DNA from: Stanieria sp. NIES-3757
GTDB taxonomy: Bacteria > Cyanobacteriota > Cyanobacteriia > Cyanobacteriales > Xenococcaceae
NCBI GenBank assembly: GCA_002355455.1
Contig: AP017375.1
Span: 4,083,640-4,147,639, forward strand
Direction of reading: 5' to 3'
DNA length: 64,000 nt
Made by a program: the position numbers and the translations under genes. Position 1 is the first letter of the stretch. The number at the start of each line of letters is the position of its first letter. Under the pieces are notes generated by a model. It was not told the DNA's origin and made no database searches. It saw only the letters and a list, made by a program, of their open reading frames with translations. This document shows positions 1 through 9,435 of this stretch, piece after piece.

Positions 1-57
1 CATTTATTAATGTTTAGTAACTTTATTTTTTGTCGCTTTTTACAAAAGAGCATCTGA

Positions 58-1197
58 ATGCATATCGCTTGGTTGGGAAAAAAATCGCCATTTTGTGGCA
101 ACGTCACTTATGGTCGAGAAATAACAAACTCACTACTAGACCGAGGTCATCAGGTCAGTTTCCTGCACTTCGCTCAAGAAGAAAGTCAACAAGAAAGCTG
201 GCCCAATTGTCCAGAAGTGTTTTTACCGTTTATTTATAAATCACAGGTTTATACCATTCCTACACTCAAATCGAGTAAAGTTTTAATGCGATCGCTCAAA
301 GAACTAAGACCAGATTTAGTTCATGCTTCTTTGACTCTTTCGCCTCTGGATTTTTTATTACCAGAAATTTGTGAAGAACTTAACTTACCTTTAGTAGCGA
401 CTTTTCATCCCGCCTTTGATAGCAAAATTCGCAACCTCAAATCTAGTACTCAATATCTTACTTATCAACTTTATGCCCCGTTTTTAGCCCGCTACGATTG
501 CGTAATAGTTTTTTCTGAGATTCAAAAAGATATGTTGATTAAATTAGGAGTACCAGACAAACGAGTAGCTGTAATTCCCAATGGGGTAGACGAACAAAAA
601 TATTCTCCTGGTTATTCTAATCTTAAGTACCAACTAAAGACCAAACATCTTTTTTTATATCAGGGGCGGATCGCAACCGAAAAAAACGTCGAAGCCCTCC
701 TTAAAGCTTGGAAATACTGTCCGATGGGAGAGGATTGTAAATTATTAATTGTGGGCGATGGCCCTCTAAGAGCTTCTCTTCAACCTGCTTATGGCGAAGA
801 ATATAATATTGTTTGGTTTGGTTTTGTTCCGGAAGAAGAACGTCGCATTGATATCCTTCGGGCTGCGGATGTTTTTATTCTGCCCTCTTTGGTAGAAGGC
901 TTATCTCTTTCTCTACTAGAAGCCATGTCTTGCGCGATCGCATCTATCGCTACTGATGCAGGGGCTGATGGCGAAGTTTTAAGTGGTGGTGCAGGGATTG
1001 TGATTGACACTCAAGGAGTAACTACCCAATTAAAAACGCTTCTGCCTCTGTTTCGAGATCATCCTGAAATGACTAATTTATTGGGACAAAAGGGTAGACA
1101 ACGAGTTTTAGCTAAATATACCCTTAGTCAAAATTTAACTAGGCTAGAACATCTTTATGCGGAGGTTTTAGAAAAAAGAGAGTTTCAGCTAATCTAA
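58..1197 (+). CDS. Glycosyltransferase family 4 (GT-B fold)
   Basis: Retaining GT-B glycosyltransferase of 379 aa that would transfer a sugar from a nucleotide-sugar to a lipid or polysaccharide acceptor at the inner face of the membrane. The N-terminal half is the acceptor-side domain. The C-terminal half carries the donor-binding signatures YQGRIATEKNVEALLKAW, a GDGPL turn and the E-x7-E-type segment EGLSLSLLEA near residues 280-290. There is no signal peptide. It starts at ATG 58; the overlapping ORF at 30 is a frame shadow. It stands alone on this strand before a 600 bp gap, so neither donor nor acceptor can be named. The family is certain, the substrate unknown. Confidence 0.9.
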   Translation: MHIAWLGKKSPFCGNVTYGREITNSLLDRGHQVSFLHFAQEESQQESWPNCPEVFLPFIYKSQVYTIPTLKSSKVLMRSLKELRPDLVHASLTLSPLDFLLPEICEELNLPLVATFHPAFDSKIRNLKSSTQYLTYQLYAPFLARYDCVIVFSEIQKDMLIKLGVPDKRVAVIPNGVDEQKYSPGYSNLKYQLKTKHLFLYQGRIATEKNVEALLKAWKYCPMGEDCKLLIVGDGPLRASLQPAYGEEYNIVWFGFVPEEERRIDILRAADVFILPSLVEGLSLSLLEAMSCAIASIATDAGADGEVLSGGAGIVIDTQGVTTQLKTLLPLFRDHPEMTNLLGQKGRQRVLAKYTLSQNLTRLEHLYAEVLEKREFQLI

Positions 1198-1202
1198 AAT
1201 CC

Positions 1203-1430
1203 AATTAGGGCTTGCTAAAAAACTTAGATTCGATAAGATATCTCTCCAAAAGCTATTAACTATATGCTTTTAGCTTTTGGCTTTTGGCTTTCCAGAAGAA
1301 TGGGCAAAGAATCTTGTTTAAGGCAAGAAAATTTGAGCGCTCCAGGGAAAAACCTTGCACTTTTTCAAGTTAAATATCTCTCAAACTGTTTCTCAATAAT
1401 ACTTTGTGACTTATTCAGCAAGCCCCAATT
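1203..1430. mobile_element. MITE-like element with terminal inverted repeats
   Basis: About 228 bp bounded by imperfect inverted repeats. The left end reads AATTAGGGCTTGCTAAAAAA; the right end read in reverse is AATTGGGGCTTGCTGAATAA. The inside has no convincing gene (a 63-codon ORF at 1264-1455 runs past the right end and has no recognisable features). The size, terminal repeats and lack of transposase suggest a non-autonomous derivative of an insertion sequence. The parent IS is not in the window, and the target duplication is not clear. Confidence 0.55.
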
Positions 1431-1800
1431 AAATAGTTCTAAAAATAAAAATTAGAAGGCGTTTATTAGTAAACCTATCAAATTTCACGTCTCTACAACT
1501 TTAAAATAATCGATTTTTGTCAAAGGCAAAAAAACTTACTAGCGCGATCGCTCTTGTAATTATAATCAATTTTTTTGTCTTCTTCTAGACTAATTTGTTT
1601 TGTCGTGCTAATCGACTCAAATTTAAATGAATGTGTTTTATAAGTATATAAACATATAAATACTTAACACAAAATAATATTCAGACTGAGAGTTACTAGA
1701 AAAAAATAACTGAATTATAAAAAAATAGTTATATTTTTTTTGTCTCAGGGAATACTAGAGATCTACAGGTAATTTATATTGAACCTTAATAGATTTTTAA
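1431..1800. other. AT-rich intergenic region upstream of the histidine kinase
   Basis: Very AT-rich, with one HIP1 octamer near 1542-1549. No open frame of note and no obvious terminator. It presumably holds the promoter of the kinase-regulator operon that starts at 1801, but no -10/-35 pair can be assigned with confidence. Confidence 0.5.
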
Positions 1801-3762
1801 ATGAGTAATTTTAACAATTCAATTCATGCTTTCAGTTCGATGCCAGAGCGATCGCAATTTAAACTTGTACAGTATTTTTCCCTAACAAATGTATTAGCTT
1901 TTCTAATTTCAATTCTGTTTTTAATTGCATTTTATCGCCACCAATCATTAATTATTTTAGTTAATAGTCTTATTTTAAATTTACTCTATTTGGTTCTTTT
2001 CCTAATAGTTAGAAAAGCAGATCGCTTAATTACTACTCAAGATATAGCCTTACAAAAATCTCAAACACAATATCAACAACAAATCCAATTAGAAACAATT
2101 GTCGCTGAAAGAACCAAGGTTACGGCAACTATTATCGATAAAGTCCGTCGTTTCCAAGAAACTAATACAATTTTCAAGGTAACTACCGAAGAAATGCGTC
2201 GAGTATTGAAGAGCGATCGCTTGATAGTTTATCAATTTAATCCCGACTGGAGCGGTCAAGTAGTAGCTGAATCAGTAGGAGCTGGTTGGGTTTCTCTATT
2301 AATCGAGCAAGATAATGATAAAGTTTTACAAGGCAAGCGCATCTCTCTAGATCGTGGTATTGTCAGAGATTGGTCTAAAGGCGAACAAGCAGATATTATT
2401 GAACCCGATAGTTTTCTTCAGCAAACTAAGGGAGGAAGATATACTCGCGGGCAAAAATTCACCGCAGTAGATGACATTTACACTAAAAATTTTCCTGACT
2501 GTTATATTAAATCTCTAGAAAAATATCAAGTCAAAGCCTATTTAATCGTACCAATTTTTCAAAAAGAAAAACTTTGGGGTTTACTTGGAGCATATCAAAA
2601 CGACGGTGTGCGAGTTTGGCAAACTCCAGAAATCGACCTCATGATGCAAATTGCTAACCAATTAGCGGTAGCTTTGCAACAAGCAAAATATGTCGATCAA
2701 CTTAAACAAAAGACAGACAATCTAAAACGAGCTTTAAAAGAACTCAAAATAGCCCAAAAACAATTAATTCATCAAGAAAAACTGGCAGCATTAGGTCAAT
2801 TAGTGGCAGGAATAGCACACGAAATTAATACTCCTTTAGGTGCGATTAAAACTTCAGCAGATAATGCCAATAAAGCTATCGACAAAACCCTAGCTCAACT
2901 TCCTCATTTTAATCAGATACTTAATCACCAAGAACAGGAAACTTTTTTTTATTTACTCAGTCAAACTTTTGCGAATCAACAATTTTTGACTTCTAGTGAA
3001 AAACGTCCTCTTAAAAGAAAGCTACAACAACAGTTACAAAAGCATGAGATCGATAATTATCGCAACATTGCTGATACTTTATTGGATATCGGGATTTACG
3101 AAGAAATAGAGTTATTGTTGCCTTTATTAACACATCCTAAAGTAGATTGGATTTTGGAACTTGCTTATAATCTGACTCGTTTAGGAAGTAACAATCGAAC
3201 TATTCTTACTTCTGTAGAAAGAGCCTCTAAAGTAGTCTTTGCACTCAAAAACTATGCCCGTTCTGGAGTTAATGATGATAAGCAATTGATCAAAATAACA
3301 GAAGGATTAGAAACTGCGCTGGAGATTTATCACAACCAGCTCAAGCATAAAATTCAGGTAATTCGTAATTATCACAGTGTCCTTGAAATTTGGGGTTATC
3401 CCGATGAATTAATTCAAGTTTGGACAAACTTGATCCATAATGCGATTTACGTGATGAAAGAACCAAGCAAATTAATTATTAATACTGCTACAGAAAATGA
3501 TGGAGTCAAAATTGAAATCATTGATTCTGGTATTGGTATTGCTCCAGAATTGCAAAAAAAGATCTTTGAACCCTTTTTTACAACTAAACCATCAGGAGAA
3601 GGAACTGGTTTAGGCTTACATATCTGTAAAAAAATTATCGATAAACATCAAGGTCATATTGCCGTTGAAAGTCAACCAGGACATACTAAATTCAGTATTT
3701 GGTTGCCAGTAAATCATCAACAATCAACGAATCAATCAATAATCGAGCAAAACTATGCCTGA
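1801..3762 (+). CDS. Membrane sensor histidine kinase with cyanobacteriochrome-type GAF domain
   Basis: 653 aa. Order: two membrane segments (about 28-45 and 50-70), a GAF domain (about 110-295), a coiled coil, HisKA with phospho-acceptor H340 in GIAHEINTPLGAI, a long insertion in the dimerisation domain (about 365-470), then HATPase_c with N box (NLIHNAIYVM), G1 (DSGIGI), F box (FEPFFTTKP) and G2 (GEGTGLGLHI). The GAF has the DR-x-VYQFNPDWSGQVVAES start seen in phytochrome/cyanobacteriochrome GAFs. It keeps a Cys (C234) where the bilin-linking Cys normally lies, followed by Tyr instead of the usual His. It overlaps the next gene by 8 bp, so the pair is co-translated. Kinase activity is very likely; bilin binding is only possible. 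Confidence 0.9.
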   Translation: MSNFNNSIHAFSSMPERSQFKLVQYFSLTNVLAFLISILFLIAFYRHQSLIILVNSLILNLLYLVLFLIVRKADRLITTQDIALQKSQTQYQQQIQLETIVAERTKVTATIIDKVRRFQETNTIFKVTTEEMRRVLKSDRLIVYQFNPDWSGQVVAESVGAGWVSLLIEQDNDKVLQGKRISLDRGIVRDWSKGEQADIIEPDSFLQQTKGGRYTRGQKFTAVDDIYTKNFPDCYIKSLEKYQVKAYLIVPIFQKEKLWGLLGAYQNDGVRVWQTPEIDLMMQIANQLAVALQQAKYVDQLKQKTDNLKRALKELKIAQKQLIHQEKLAALGQLVAGIAHEINTPLGAIKTSADNANKAIDKTLAQLPHFNQILNHQEQETFFYLLSQTFANQQFLTSSEKRPLKRKLQQQLQKHEIDNYRNIADTLLDIGIYEEIELLLPLLTHPKVDWILELAYNLTRLGSNNRTILTSVERASKVVFALKNYARSGVNDDKQLIKITEGLETALEIYHNQLKHKIQVIRNYHSVLEIWGYPDELIQVWTNLIHNAIYVMKEPSKLIINTATENDGVKIEIIDSGIGIAPELQKKIFEPFFTTKPSGEGTGLGLHICKKIIDKHQGHIAVESQPGHTKFSIWLPVNHQQSTNQSIIEQNYA

Positions 3763-4144
3763 ATCTGCCATTATCTGTGTCGATGATGAAGTAACTATTC
3801 TTGACAGCTTGAAAGAACAACTAAAACGTACTTTTGGCGATCGCTATATTTATGAAGTTGCAGAAAGTGCTGATGAAGCCTGGGAAATCATCGAAGAATT
3901 AAAAGCAGACGACATTAATATCATTTTGATTGTCTCTGATTGGTTGATGCCCAAAACTAAAGGAGATGAATTTTTGACTGAGGTGCATCAACGTTTTCCC
4001 AACATCATAACTGTAATGCTGACTGGACAAGCCGATGAAACTGCTATCAAGCGAGCTAGAGAACAAGCCAATCTTTATGCTTGTCTATACAAACCTTGGA
4101 CGGAAGCAGAATTAACTCAAATTATTAACTCAGTATTAGATTAA
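3755..4144 (+). CDS. Single-domain response regulator (CheY-like)
   Basis: 129 aa, receiver domain only. Acidic pair D10/D11, phospho-acceptor D62 in SDWLMP, conserved T90 in MLTGQ and K113 in YKPW. It begins inside the last codons of the kinase gene and is the obvious first acceptor of phosphate from H340. With no output domain, it would pass the signal by protein contact or phosphotransfer. The receiver of the next gene is clearly related (same DDE, SD..MP, TGQA and KPW pattern), suggesting a duplicated receiver within one relay. Confidence 0.93.
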   Translation: MPESAIICVDDEVTILDSLKEQLKRTFGDRYIYEVAESADEAWEIIEELKADDINIILIVSDWLMPKTKGDEFLTEVHQRFPNIITVMLTGQADETAIKRAREQANLYACLYKPWTEAELTQIINSVLD

Positions 4145-4202
4145 ACAGTGGATTTAGCTAAACAATACTCAAATATTAAATGTATAAAGAAGTATCGCCA
4201 TA

Positions 4203-6326
4203 ATGACTAAAGCAGCGATTATCTGTGTTGATGACGAAGAAATAATTCTGACCAGCCTAGAAGAACAGCTAAAACGTAATATTGGTAGAGATTACGACAT
4301 TGAGTTGGCTACTAGTGGTCAGGAAGCACTTTTGTTGTGTGCAGAACTTGAAGCAGAAGGAATTCCTATTGCTTTAGTTATTTCCGACCAAACAATGCCA
4401 AGAATGCCTGGAGATGAGTTTTTAATTAAACTTCATGCTTCTTATCCTCAAACCTTAAAAATTCTTTTAACTGGTCAAGCTGAGGCTGATTCTGTTGGTA
4501 ATATCGTTAATGCAGCAGCTCTCTATCGCTATATTGCTAAACCTTGGAATACAACCGATCTGATTTTAACCGTCAAGGAAGCCTTGCGACGCTACGGGCA
4601 AGAACAGCAATTAGCCGAGCAAAATATTTTATTGCGACAAACTAATCAAAAACTGCAAAAATCTCGTGATTTGCTGCTAGCAACTCTGGACGCTACCGAT
4701 GATGGAATTTTGGTTTTAGATCATCAAGGCAAAGTTGTTATTTTTAATCAACAATTTGCTGATATCTGGGGATTTTGTTCTAATTTAGGCGAAAAAAATA
4801 GTGATGAGATTCTTACTTTAGTTTTTCAGCAACTAGTAGCACCTTATGCTTGTGATTTGACCAAACAAAACTCTCAATCTCAACTACAAAAATACAAGCT
4901 TTTGAAACTAAAAAATGGCAAAATCTTAGAATGTTATTCTCAAACTCAACGACTAGAACAAGAAGTGGTCGGTTTTGTCTGGGGTTTTCGAGATGTTACT
5001 GAACGAGAAAAATCTCAAGCGATCGCTCAACAAAAGGTTTTCTATGACACTTTAACCGACTTACCAAAACGCAGTATCCTGACTAATCAATTATCTGAAG
5101 CTATTACTAAAGCTCAACAAAGCTCTAGTAGTCTGGCAGTAATGTTTGTCGATTTGGATCGATTTAAAGTTATTAACGATACTTTAGGTCATAGCGCAGG
5201 GGATCGATTAATCCAACAAGTAGGACAACGTTTGAAAAACTGTATTAAAGATAATGAACTCATCGCTCGTTGGGGAGGAGATGAATTTACGTTGCTATTA
5301 CCCAGGATTAATAGTCAAACAGATACTAGCGAGCTTGCTACAAAAATTCTAGAAACTCTTAAACCGTCTTTTCATCTAGAAGATAAACCGATTCATCTTA
5401 CCACTAGTATAGGCATAGCTATCTATCCTGAACATGGTGCAGATGCCGAAACGTTACTAAAAAATGCCGATGCAGCTTTATCTCAAGCTAAACAACAAGG
5501 ACGAAATAACTGCCAGTATTACAATCCAACTATTAATTCTCAAGTAAATAACCTCTTAATCATAGACAATCTTTTGCACTCTGCTTTGGAACAAGAAGAA
5601 TTTATCCTCTTCTACCAACCCATAGTTAATGTTATGACTAATCAAATAGTCAAAATGGAGGCTCTTTTACGCTGGCAAAATCGCCAACTAGGGTTTGTTT
5701 CCCCTCAGAACTTTATCCCTCTAGCAGAGGAAAATGGCACAATTGTCCCTATTGGTGAATGGGTACTCAAAACTGCTTGCGCTCAAAATAAATTATGGCA
5801 AGAAATGGGATTATTACCAATTAAAATGTCAGTTAATTTATCGGTGCGTCAGTTTCAGCAACCCAATTTAGTCTCGACAATTATCAATGTTCTTCAACAG
5901 ACTCAATTAGCACCATCTTCTTTAGAATTAGAGATTACAGAAAGCGTCACTATGCGTGATGTAGAGTTGGCTAAAACTATTCTTAAGGAATTCAATGAAA
6001 TGGGAATTGCTCTTTCTTTGGATGATTTTGGAACTGGCTATTCTTCCCTAGGATACCTCAAACAATTTCCCTTCCATACTCTTAAAATAGATCGTTCTTT
6101 TATTAAAGATTTGACGGCTAGTTCTCAAGATTTAGCTATTGTCAATGCCATTATAGCTTTAGGAAAAGGGCTTAATCTTACTGTAGTAGCTGAAGGAGTA
6201 GAAACAGAAGAAATCAAGAATTTACTTAAAAATATGGGCTGCGAATACATTCAAGGTTATTTTTTCAGTAAACCTGTATCTGCTGCTGAAGCAACTCAAT
6301 TGCTTAAAACTCATCGCTTTATCTAA
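4203..6326 (+). CDS. Response regulator with REC-PAS-GGDEF-EAL domains (c-di-GMP turnover)
   Basis: 707 aa. REC (1-125; phospho-acceptor D62), a coiled-coil linker, PAS (about 155-265), GGDEF (about 280-440) and EAL (about 455-700). The synthase signature RWGGDEF is intact at 356-362, while the inhibitory I-site position reads KDNE rather than RxxD. The phosphodiesterase motifs EALLRW (486-), the DDFGTGYSS loop (607-) and E664 in VAEGVE are all present. Both activities are therefore possible. It starts 58 bp after the single-domain regulator and is probably its operon partner, coupling the upstream sensor to cyclic-di-GMP level, which in cyanobacteria governs motility, phototaxis and aggregation. 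Confidence 0.93.
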   Translation: MTKAAIICVDDEEIILTSLEEQLKRNIGRDYDIELATSGQEALLLCAELEAEGIPIALVISDQTMPRMPGDEFLIKLHASYPQTLKILLTGQAEADSVGNIVNAAALYRYIAKPWNTTDLILTVKEALRRYGQEQQLAEQNILLRQTNQKLQKSRDLLLATLDATDDGILVLDHQGKVVIFNQQFADIWGFCSNLGEKNSDEILTLVFQQLVAPYACDLTKQNSQSQLQKYKLLKLKNGKILECYSQTQRLEQEVVGFVWGFRDVTEREKSQAIAQQKVFYDTLTDLPKRSILTNQLSEAITKAQQSSSSLAVMFVDLDRFKVINDTLGHSAGDRLIQQVGQRLKNCIKDNELIARWGGDEFTLLLPRINSQTDTSELATKILETLKPSFHLEDKPIHLTTSIGIAIYPEHGADAETLLKNADAALSQAKQQGRNNCQYYNPTINSQVNNLLIIDNLLHSALEQEEFILFYQPIVNVMTNQIVKMEALLRWQNRQLGFVSPQNFIPLAEENGTIVPIGEWVLKTACAQNKLWQEMGLLPIKMSVNLSVRQFQQPNLVSTIINVLQQTQLAPSSLELEITESVTMRDVELAKTILKEFNEMGIALSLDDFGTGYSSLGYLKQFPFHTLKIDRSFIKDLTASSQDLAIVNAIIALGKGLNLTVVAEGVETEEIKNLLKNMGCEYIQGYFFSKPVSAAEATQLLKTHRFI

Positions 6327-6327
6327 T

Positions 6328-7185
6328 CTAAATCATTCTCATACTTAAGTCTAACCAAGAAGATCGCGTAATCGGCGCACTACTAGAAATATAATCAACT
6401 CCTGTTTCTGCTACAGCACGAATTCTTGCTAAAGTAATATTGCCCGATGCTTCAATTTTGATGTTACTGTGGCAAGCGCGAATTAGTTTCACTGCTTGAA
6501 CCATCATTTCCAGTGACATATTATCTAACATGATAATATCTGCACCCTGTTCTAAAGCTGCTTGTACTTCCTGCAAATTGCTTGTTTCTACTTCAATTGT
6601 TAAAGGATAGGGCATATTTTCTCGTAAAAGCGCGATCGCGCTGGCAATTCCCCCTGCTGCTTGAATATGATTATCTTTAATCATCACCGCATCATCCAAT
6701 CCCATGCGATGATTAACCGCACCCCCAACTTGAGTAGCATATTTTTCTAAAATTCTTAACCCTGGAGTAGTTTTCCGAGTATCTACTAGTTTGGTTGGTA
6801 AATCGGCAATTTGTTCAGTGTATTTTCTGGTTAAAGTGGCAATCCCACTCAAACGCATAACTAAATTTAATGCTGTTCTTTCTCCAGTTAATAAAGCTGC
6901 TTGATTTCCTTCTATTGTGGCGATAATTGTTCCTAATCGACCAAATTCTCCTTCTGCTATTGTCGGCTCGAAATTAACGTTTTCATCTAATAATTGAAAT
7001 ACTCTAGCTGCAATTGGTAATCCTGCGATGACACCCTCTTCTTTAACAATCCATTCCGCCTTACCTTGTTTTACTTCCCCACAAAATAATCCTGCACTAG
7101 TGCGATCGCCTCTGCCGATATCTTCCAGTAACCATTGACGTAAAAAAGGCTCTAAAATTATTTGGGCAGGTAAAACGGCTTTCAT
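6328..7185 (-). CDS. nadC: Nicotinate-nucleotide pyrophosphorylase (quinolinate phosphoribosyltransferase)
   Basis: 285 aa, usual family length. Converts quinolinate and PRPP to nicotinate mononucleotide, CO2 and PPi in de novo NAD synthesis. Recognised by GERTALNLVMRLSGIATLTR, the DTRKTTPGLR phosphoribosyl-binding segment, NHRMGLDDAVMIKDNHI and the barrel strand IIMLDN near the C-terminus. ATG at 7185. It ends 1 bp from the stop of the facing GGDEF-EAL gene, so the two transcripts converge without an intergenic terminator. L-aspartate oxidase (nadB), the first step of the same pathway, is at 61.1-62.7 kb. Confidence 0.96.
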   Translation of the reverse strand: MKAVLPAQIILEPFLRQWLLEDIGRGDRTSAGLFCGEVKQGKAEWIVKEEGVIAGLPIAARVFQLLDENVNFEPTIAEGEFGRLGTIIATIEGNQAALLTGERTALNLVMRLSGIATLTRKYTEQIADLPTKLVDTRKTTPGLRILEKYATQVGGAVNHRMGLDDAVMIKDNHIQAAGGIASAIALLRENMPYPLTIEVETSNLQEVQAALEQGADIIMLDNMSLEMMVQAVKLIRACHSNIKIEASGNITLARIRAVAETGVDYISSSAPITRSSWLDLSMRMI

Positions 7186-7249
7186 CAGAAGTTTTGTAAC
7201 TAAAATTTGGTGTAAGTTAGATTTTAAGCTACTAGGTAGTTAAATTGCT

Positions 7250-7350
7250 TCTTTAATTTGGTTAATTGTTAGTAGTTAATTGTCGGTCGCTACGCCCACC
7301 TTCGATGAGGTTGATTATTCATCCCTCATAATTACTAATTATTTCCTGAT
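7250..7350. repeat. Low-complexity TTAATTGTTAGT-type intergenic repeat
   Basis: The gap between nadC and alr holds runs built from TTAATTGTTAG, TAATTACTAATTATT and CTGATAACTG words. Related runs lie at 8640-8695, 10700-10794 and 34760-34830, always between genes. They look like a dispersed, degenerate AT-rich intergenic repeat typical of cyanobacteria and have no coding content. Confidence 0.5.
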
Positions 7351-7358
7351 AACTGAAA

Positions 7359-8543
7359 TTAAATATTTACTCTCGGTAATCGATGTTTAAAACCGCAAAG
7401 AATTTCCCAAGAAATAGTATCTAAAGTCTTCGCCCAATCATCTGCCGAAATTACACAATCTCCGTCTTTGCCAATCAAAGTCACAATCTCACCTGGTTGC
7501 AAATTAGGCAGATCACTAAGATCCAACATCAACTGATCCATAGTAATTGTTCCAATTTGACGCACCAATTGACCACGAACGATCGCTTTTAAACGATTAG
7601 AAAGATGTCTGGGGACACCATCAGCATAACCAATTCCGACTACAGCAATAGTTAAATCTTTGTCTGCTACAAAATGATGTCCGTAACTAACTCCTGTACC
7701 AGCAGTGATTTGTTTAACTTGAGTAATTTTCGCTTTTAATTGTAAAACTGGTTTGAGATCGACTGTAGATTGTAAATGAGTAGCAGGATAAAGTCCATAC
7801 AAAGCTAAACCAACTCTGACAAGATCGTAATGTGAACTGCGATCGCATAAAGTGGCAGCCGAATTAGCCAAATGCAAACAGGGGGGTGTTAGATGATTTA
7901 ATTGGAGTTGAGCGATCGCTTCTTGAAATCGCTGTTGTTGTAATTTCATGATGGTAGGATCTAGTTCATCGGCAGTAGCTAAATGGGAATAAATACTAGC
8001 TATACTTAAATAAGGTAGTTGCTGAACCAGCCTGACAAATTCTGTCGCACTTTGCCAATTAGTACCTAAGCGAGACATTCCTGTATCAAGTTTGAGATGG
8101 ACAGCCAAATTTTCTTGAGTACGGGCTAAAGTTTCTGCAAAAATTAGAGCCTGTTGTGGATTACAAATTGTTGGTTCTAATTGCCAAGCTGCCACTGCCT
8201 CAATTTCTTCCACCGTATTGATTGCTCCTAAAATTAAAATTGGCGCATCAATTCCCGCCTGACGCAGTTCGATTCCTTCCCCAAGAGTTGCGATCGCTAA
8301 AGCTGAAGCACCGTGATTTAAAGCTGTTTGAGCGACAGTAACTGCACCATGTCCATAGGCATCCGCTTTCACGACAGCCATCAATTCTGTTGCAGGAGCA
8401 AGAATCTGTTTAATTTGACGTACATTATGAGCTAAAGCTTTTAAATCAATCTCTACCCACGCTCGTTGACGATTTACCAAGGATAATTGTTCGATTTTTT
8501 CTCTTGGTTGCACTTGTCGAGTAGTTGGTTGCCAACTAAGCAT
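7359..8543 (-). CDS. alr: Alanine racemase
   Basis: 394 aa; slightly long because of an N-terminal extension of about 25 residues before the usual RAWVEIDL start. PLP enzyme that interconverts L- and D-alanine for peptidoglycan. The PLP lysine is K59 in VVKADAYGHGA and the second catalytic residue is Y287 in GTGVSYGHH; the C-terminal beta domain follows with TMDQLMLDL. ATG at 8543, spelling MLSWQP. A shorter start closer to RAWVEIDL is possible, but no methionine is available there. Monocistronic between two intergenic repeats. Confidence 0.95.
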   Translation of the reverse strand: MLSWQPTTRQVQPREKIEQLSLVNRQRAWVEIDLKALAHNVRQIKQILAPATELMAVVKADAYGHGAVTVAQTALNHGASALAIATLGEGIELRQAGIDAPILILGAINTVEEIEAVAAWQLEPTICNPQQALIFAETLARTQENLAVHLKLDTGMSRLGTNWQSATEFVRLVQQLPYLSIASIYSHLATADELDPTIMKLQQQRFQEAIAQLQLNHLTPPCLHLANSAATLCDRSSHYDLVRVGLALYGLYPATHLQSTVDLKPVLQLKAKITQVKQITAGTGVSYGHHFVADKDLTIAVVGIGYADGVPRHLSNRLKAIVRGQLVRQIGTITMDQLMLDLSDLPNLQPGEIVTLIGKDGDCVISADDWAKTLDTISWEILCGFKHRLPRVNI

Positions 8544-8824
8544 AAATGATTAACCCCTCTACACCCAATTTTGATCTTCATGGCGATATTTATCCACAAG
8601 TATTAGACTAGAAATTGAGAAGGTCAAGAAAAATTTCAGTGACCAATTATCAACAATTAGCAATTAACCATCAACAATCAACTATTATCATTTACCAATA
8701 AATTTCTGCTTTGTGCCTAAAGTACTAAAAATGATTTTTCTTTGTTAGAACTGATCGTAGGAGAAGGCATACGAAATCTGGTTCTCTGTGCTAGTATCTG
8801 TGATAAACTATCATATTTCGGACA

Positions 8825-9322
8825 ATGGGCAAGGTTCTGGTGCTAAACGCCTCTTACGAACCGCTCAATATCACTAGTTGGCGCAGGGCGGTTGTACTAC
8901 TTATAAAGGGCAAAGCGGAACAACTCGAACATAACGGCATGTTCCTTTATGCCGATGTTCCTCTACCGACGGTTATTCGACTTCGTTACTATGTTAGAGT
9001 TCCTTATAAAGAAATTCCTTTAACTCGTCGTAACGTTTTAGAAAGAGATCGTCATACTTGTCAATACTGTAGAGCGAAAAATGAGCAATTAACTTTAGAT
9101 CATGTTATTCCCCGTTCTCGTGGTGGAGGAGATACCTGGGAAAACTTAGTGGCAGCTTGTGTACGCTGTAACGTCAAAAAAGGCAGCCGTACACCAAAAG
9201 AAGCTAACATGGCTCTTCTGACTCAACCCCGCAGACCTCATAGTAGCCTTCATTTTGAAATTGTCAAGTATACCCAAGGTAATCATAACCAAGAATGGAA
9301 AAAATATGTCATCGGAATTTGA
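8825..9322 (+). CDS. HNH endonuclease-domain protein
   Basis: 165 aa. The N-terminal 70 residues (VLVLNASYEPLNITSWRRA) are the conserved lead found in the widespread cyanobacterial/actinobacterial HNH proteins. The HNH domain has zinc pairs C79/C82 and C112/C115, catalytic D92-H93 in LDHVIPRSRGG and N107. It would nick or cut DNA, but the cellular role of this family is unsettled and it is not linked here to any intron, phage or restriction gene. ATG 8825 is the only sensible start. Free-standing between alr and a DHH phosphoesterase. Confidence 0.92.
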   Translation: MGKVLVLNASYEPLNITSWRRAVVLLIKGKAEQLEHNGMFLYADVPLPTVIRLRYYVRVPYKEIPLTRRNVLERDRHTCQYCRAKNEQLTLDHVIPRSRGGGDTWENLVAACVRCNVKKGSRTPKEANMALLTQPRRPHSSLHFEIVKYTQGNHNQEWKKYVIGI

Positions 9323-9435
9323 ATTATTACCATACCATACAATCGATAAGATCGTGATAAACTCAGACCTCAGATAGACAGAAATGTATATTTGCCGTGT
9401 TATTCGGTAATTTATAAATTGTTTATAATTTTAAT

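Noticed and set aside
1264-1455. 63-codon ORF inside the MITE-like element
   Set aside because: Crosses the right end of the element and has no domain or start signal.
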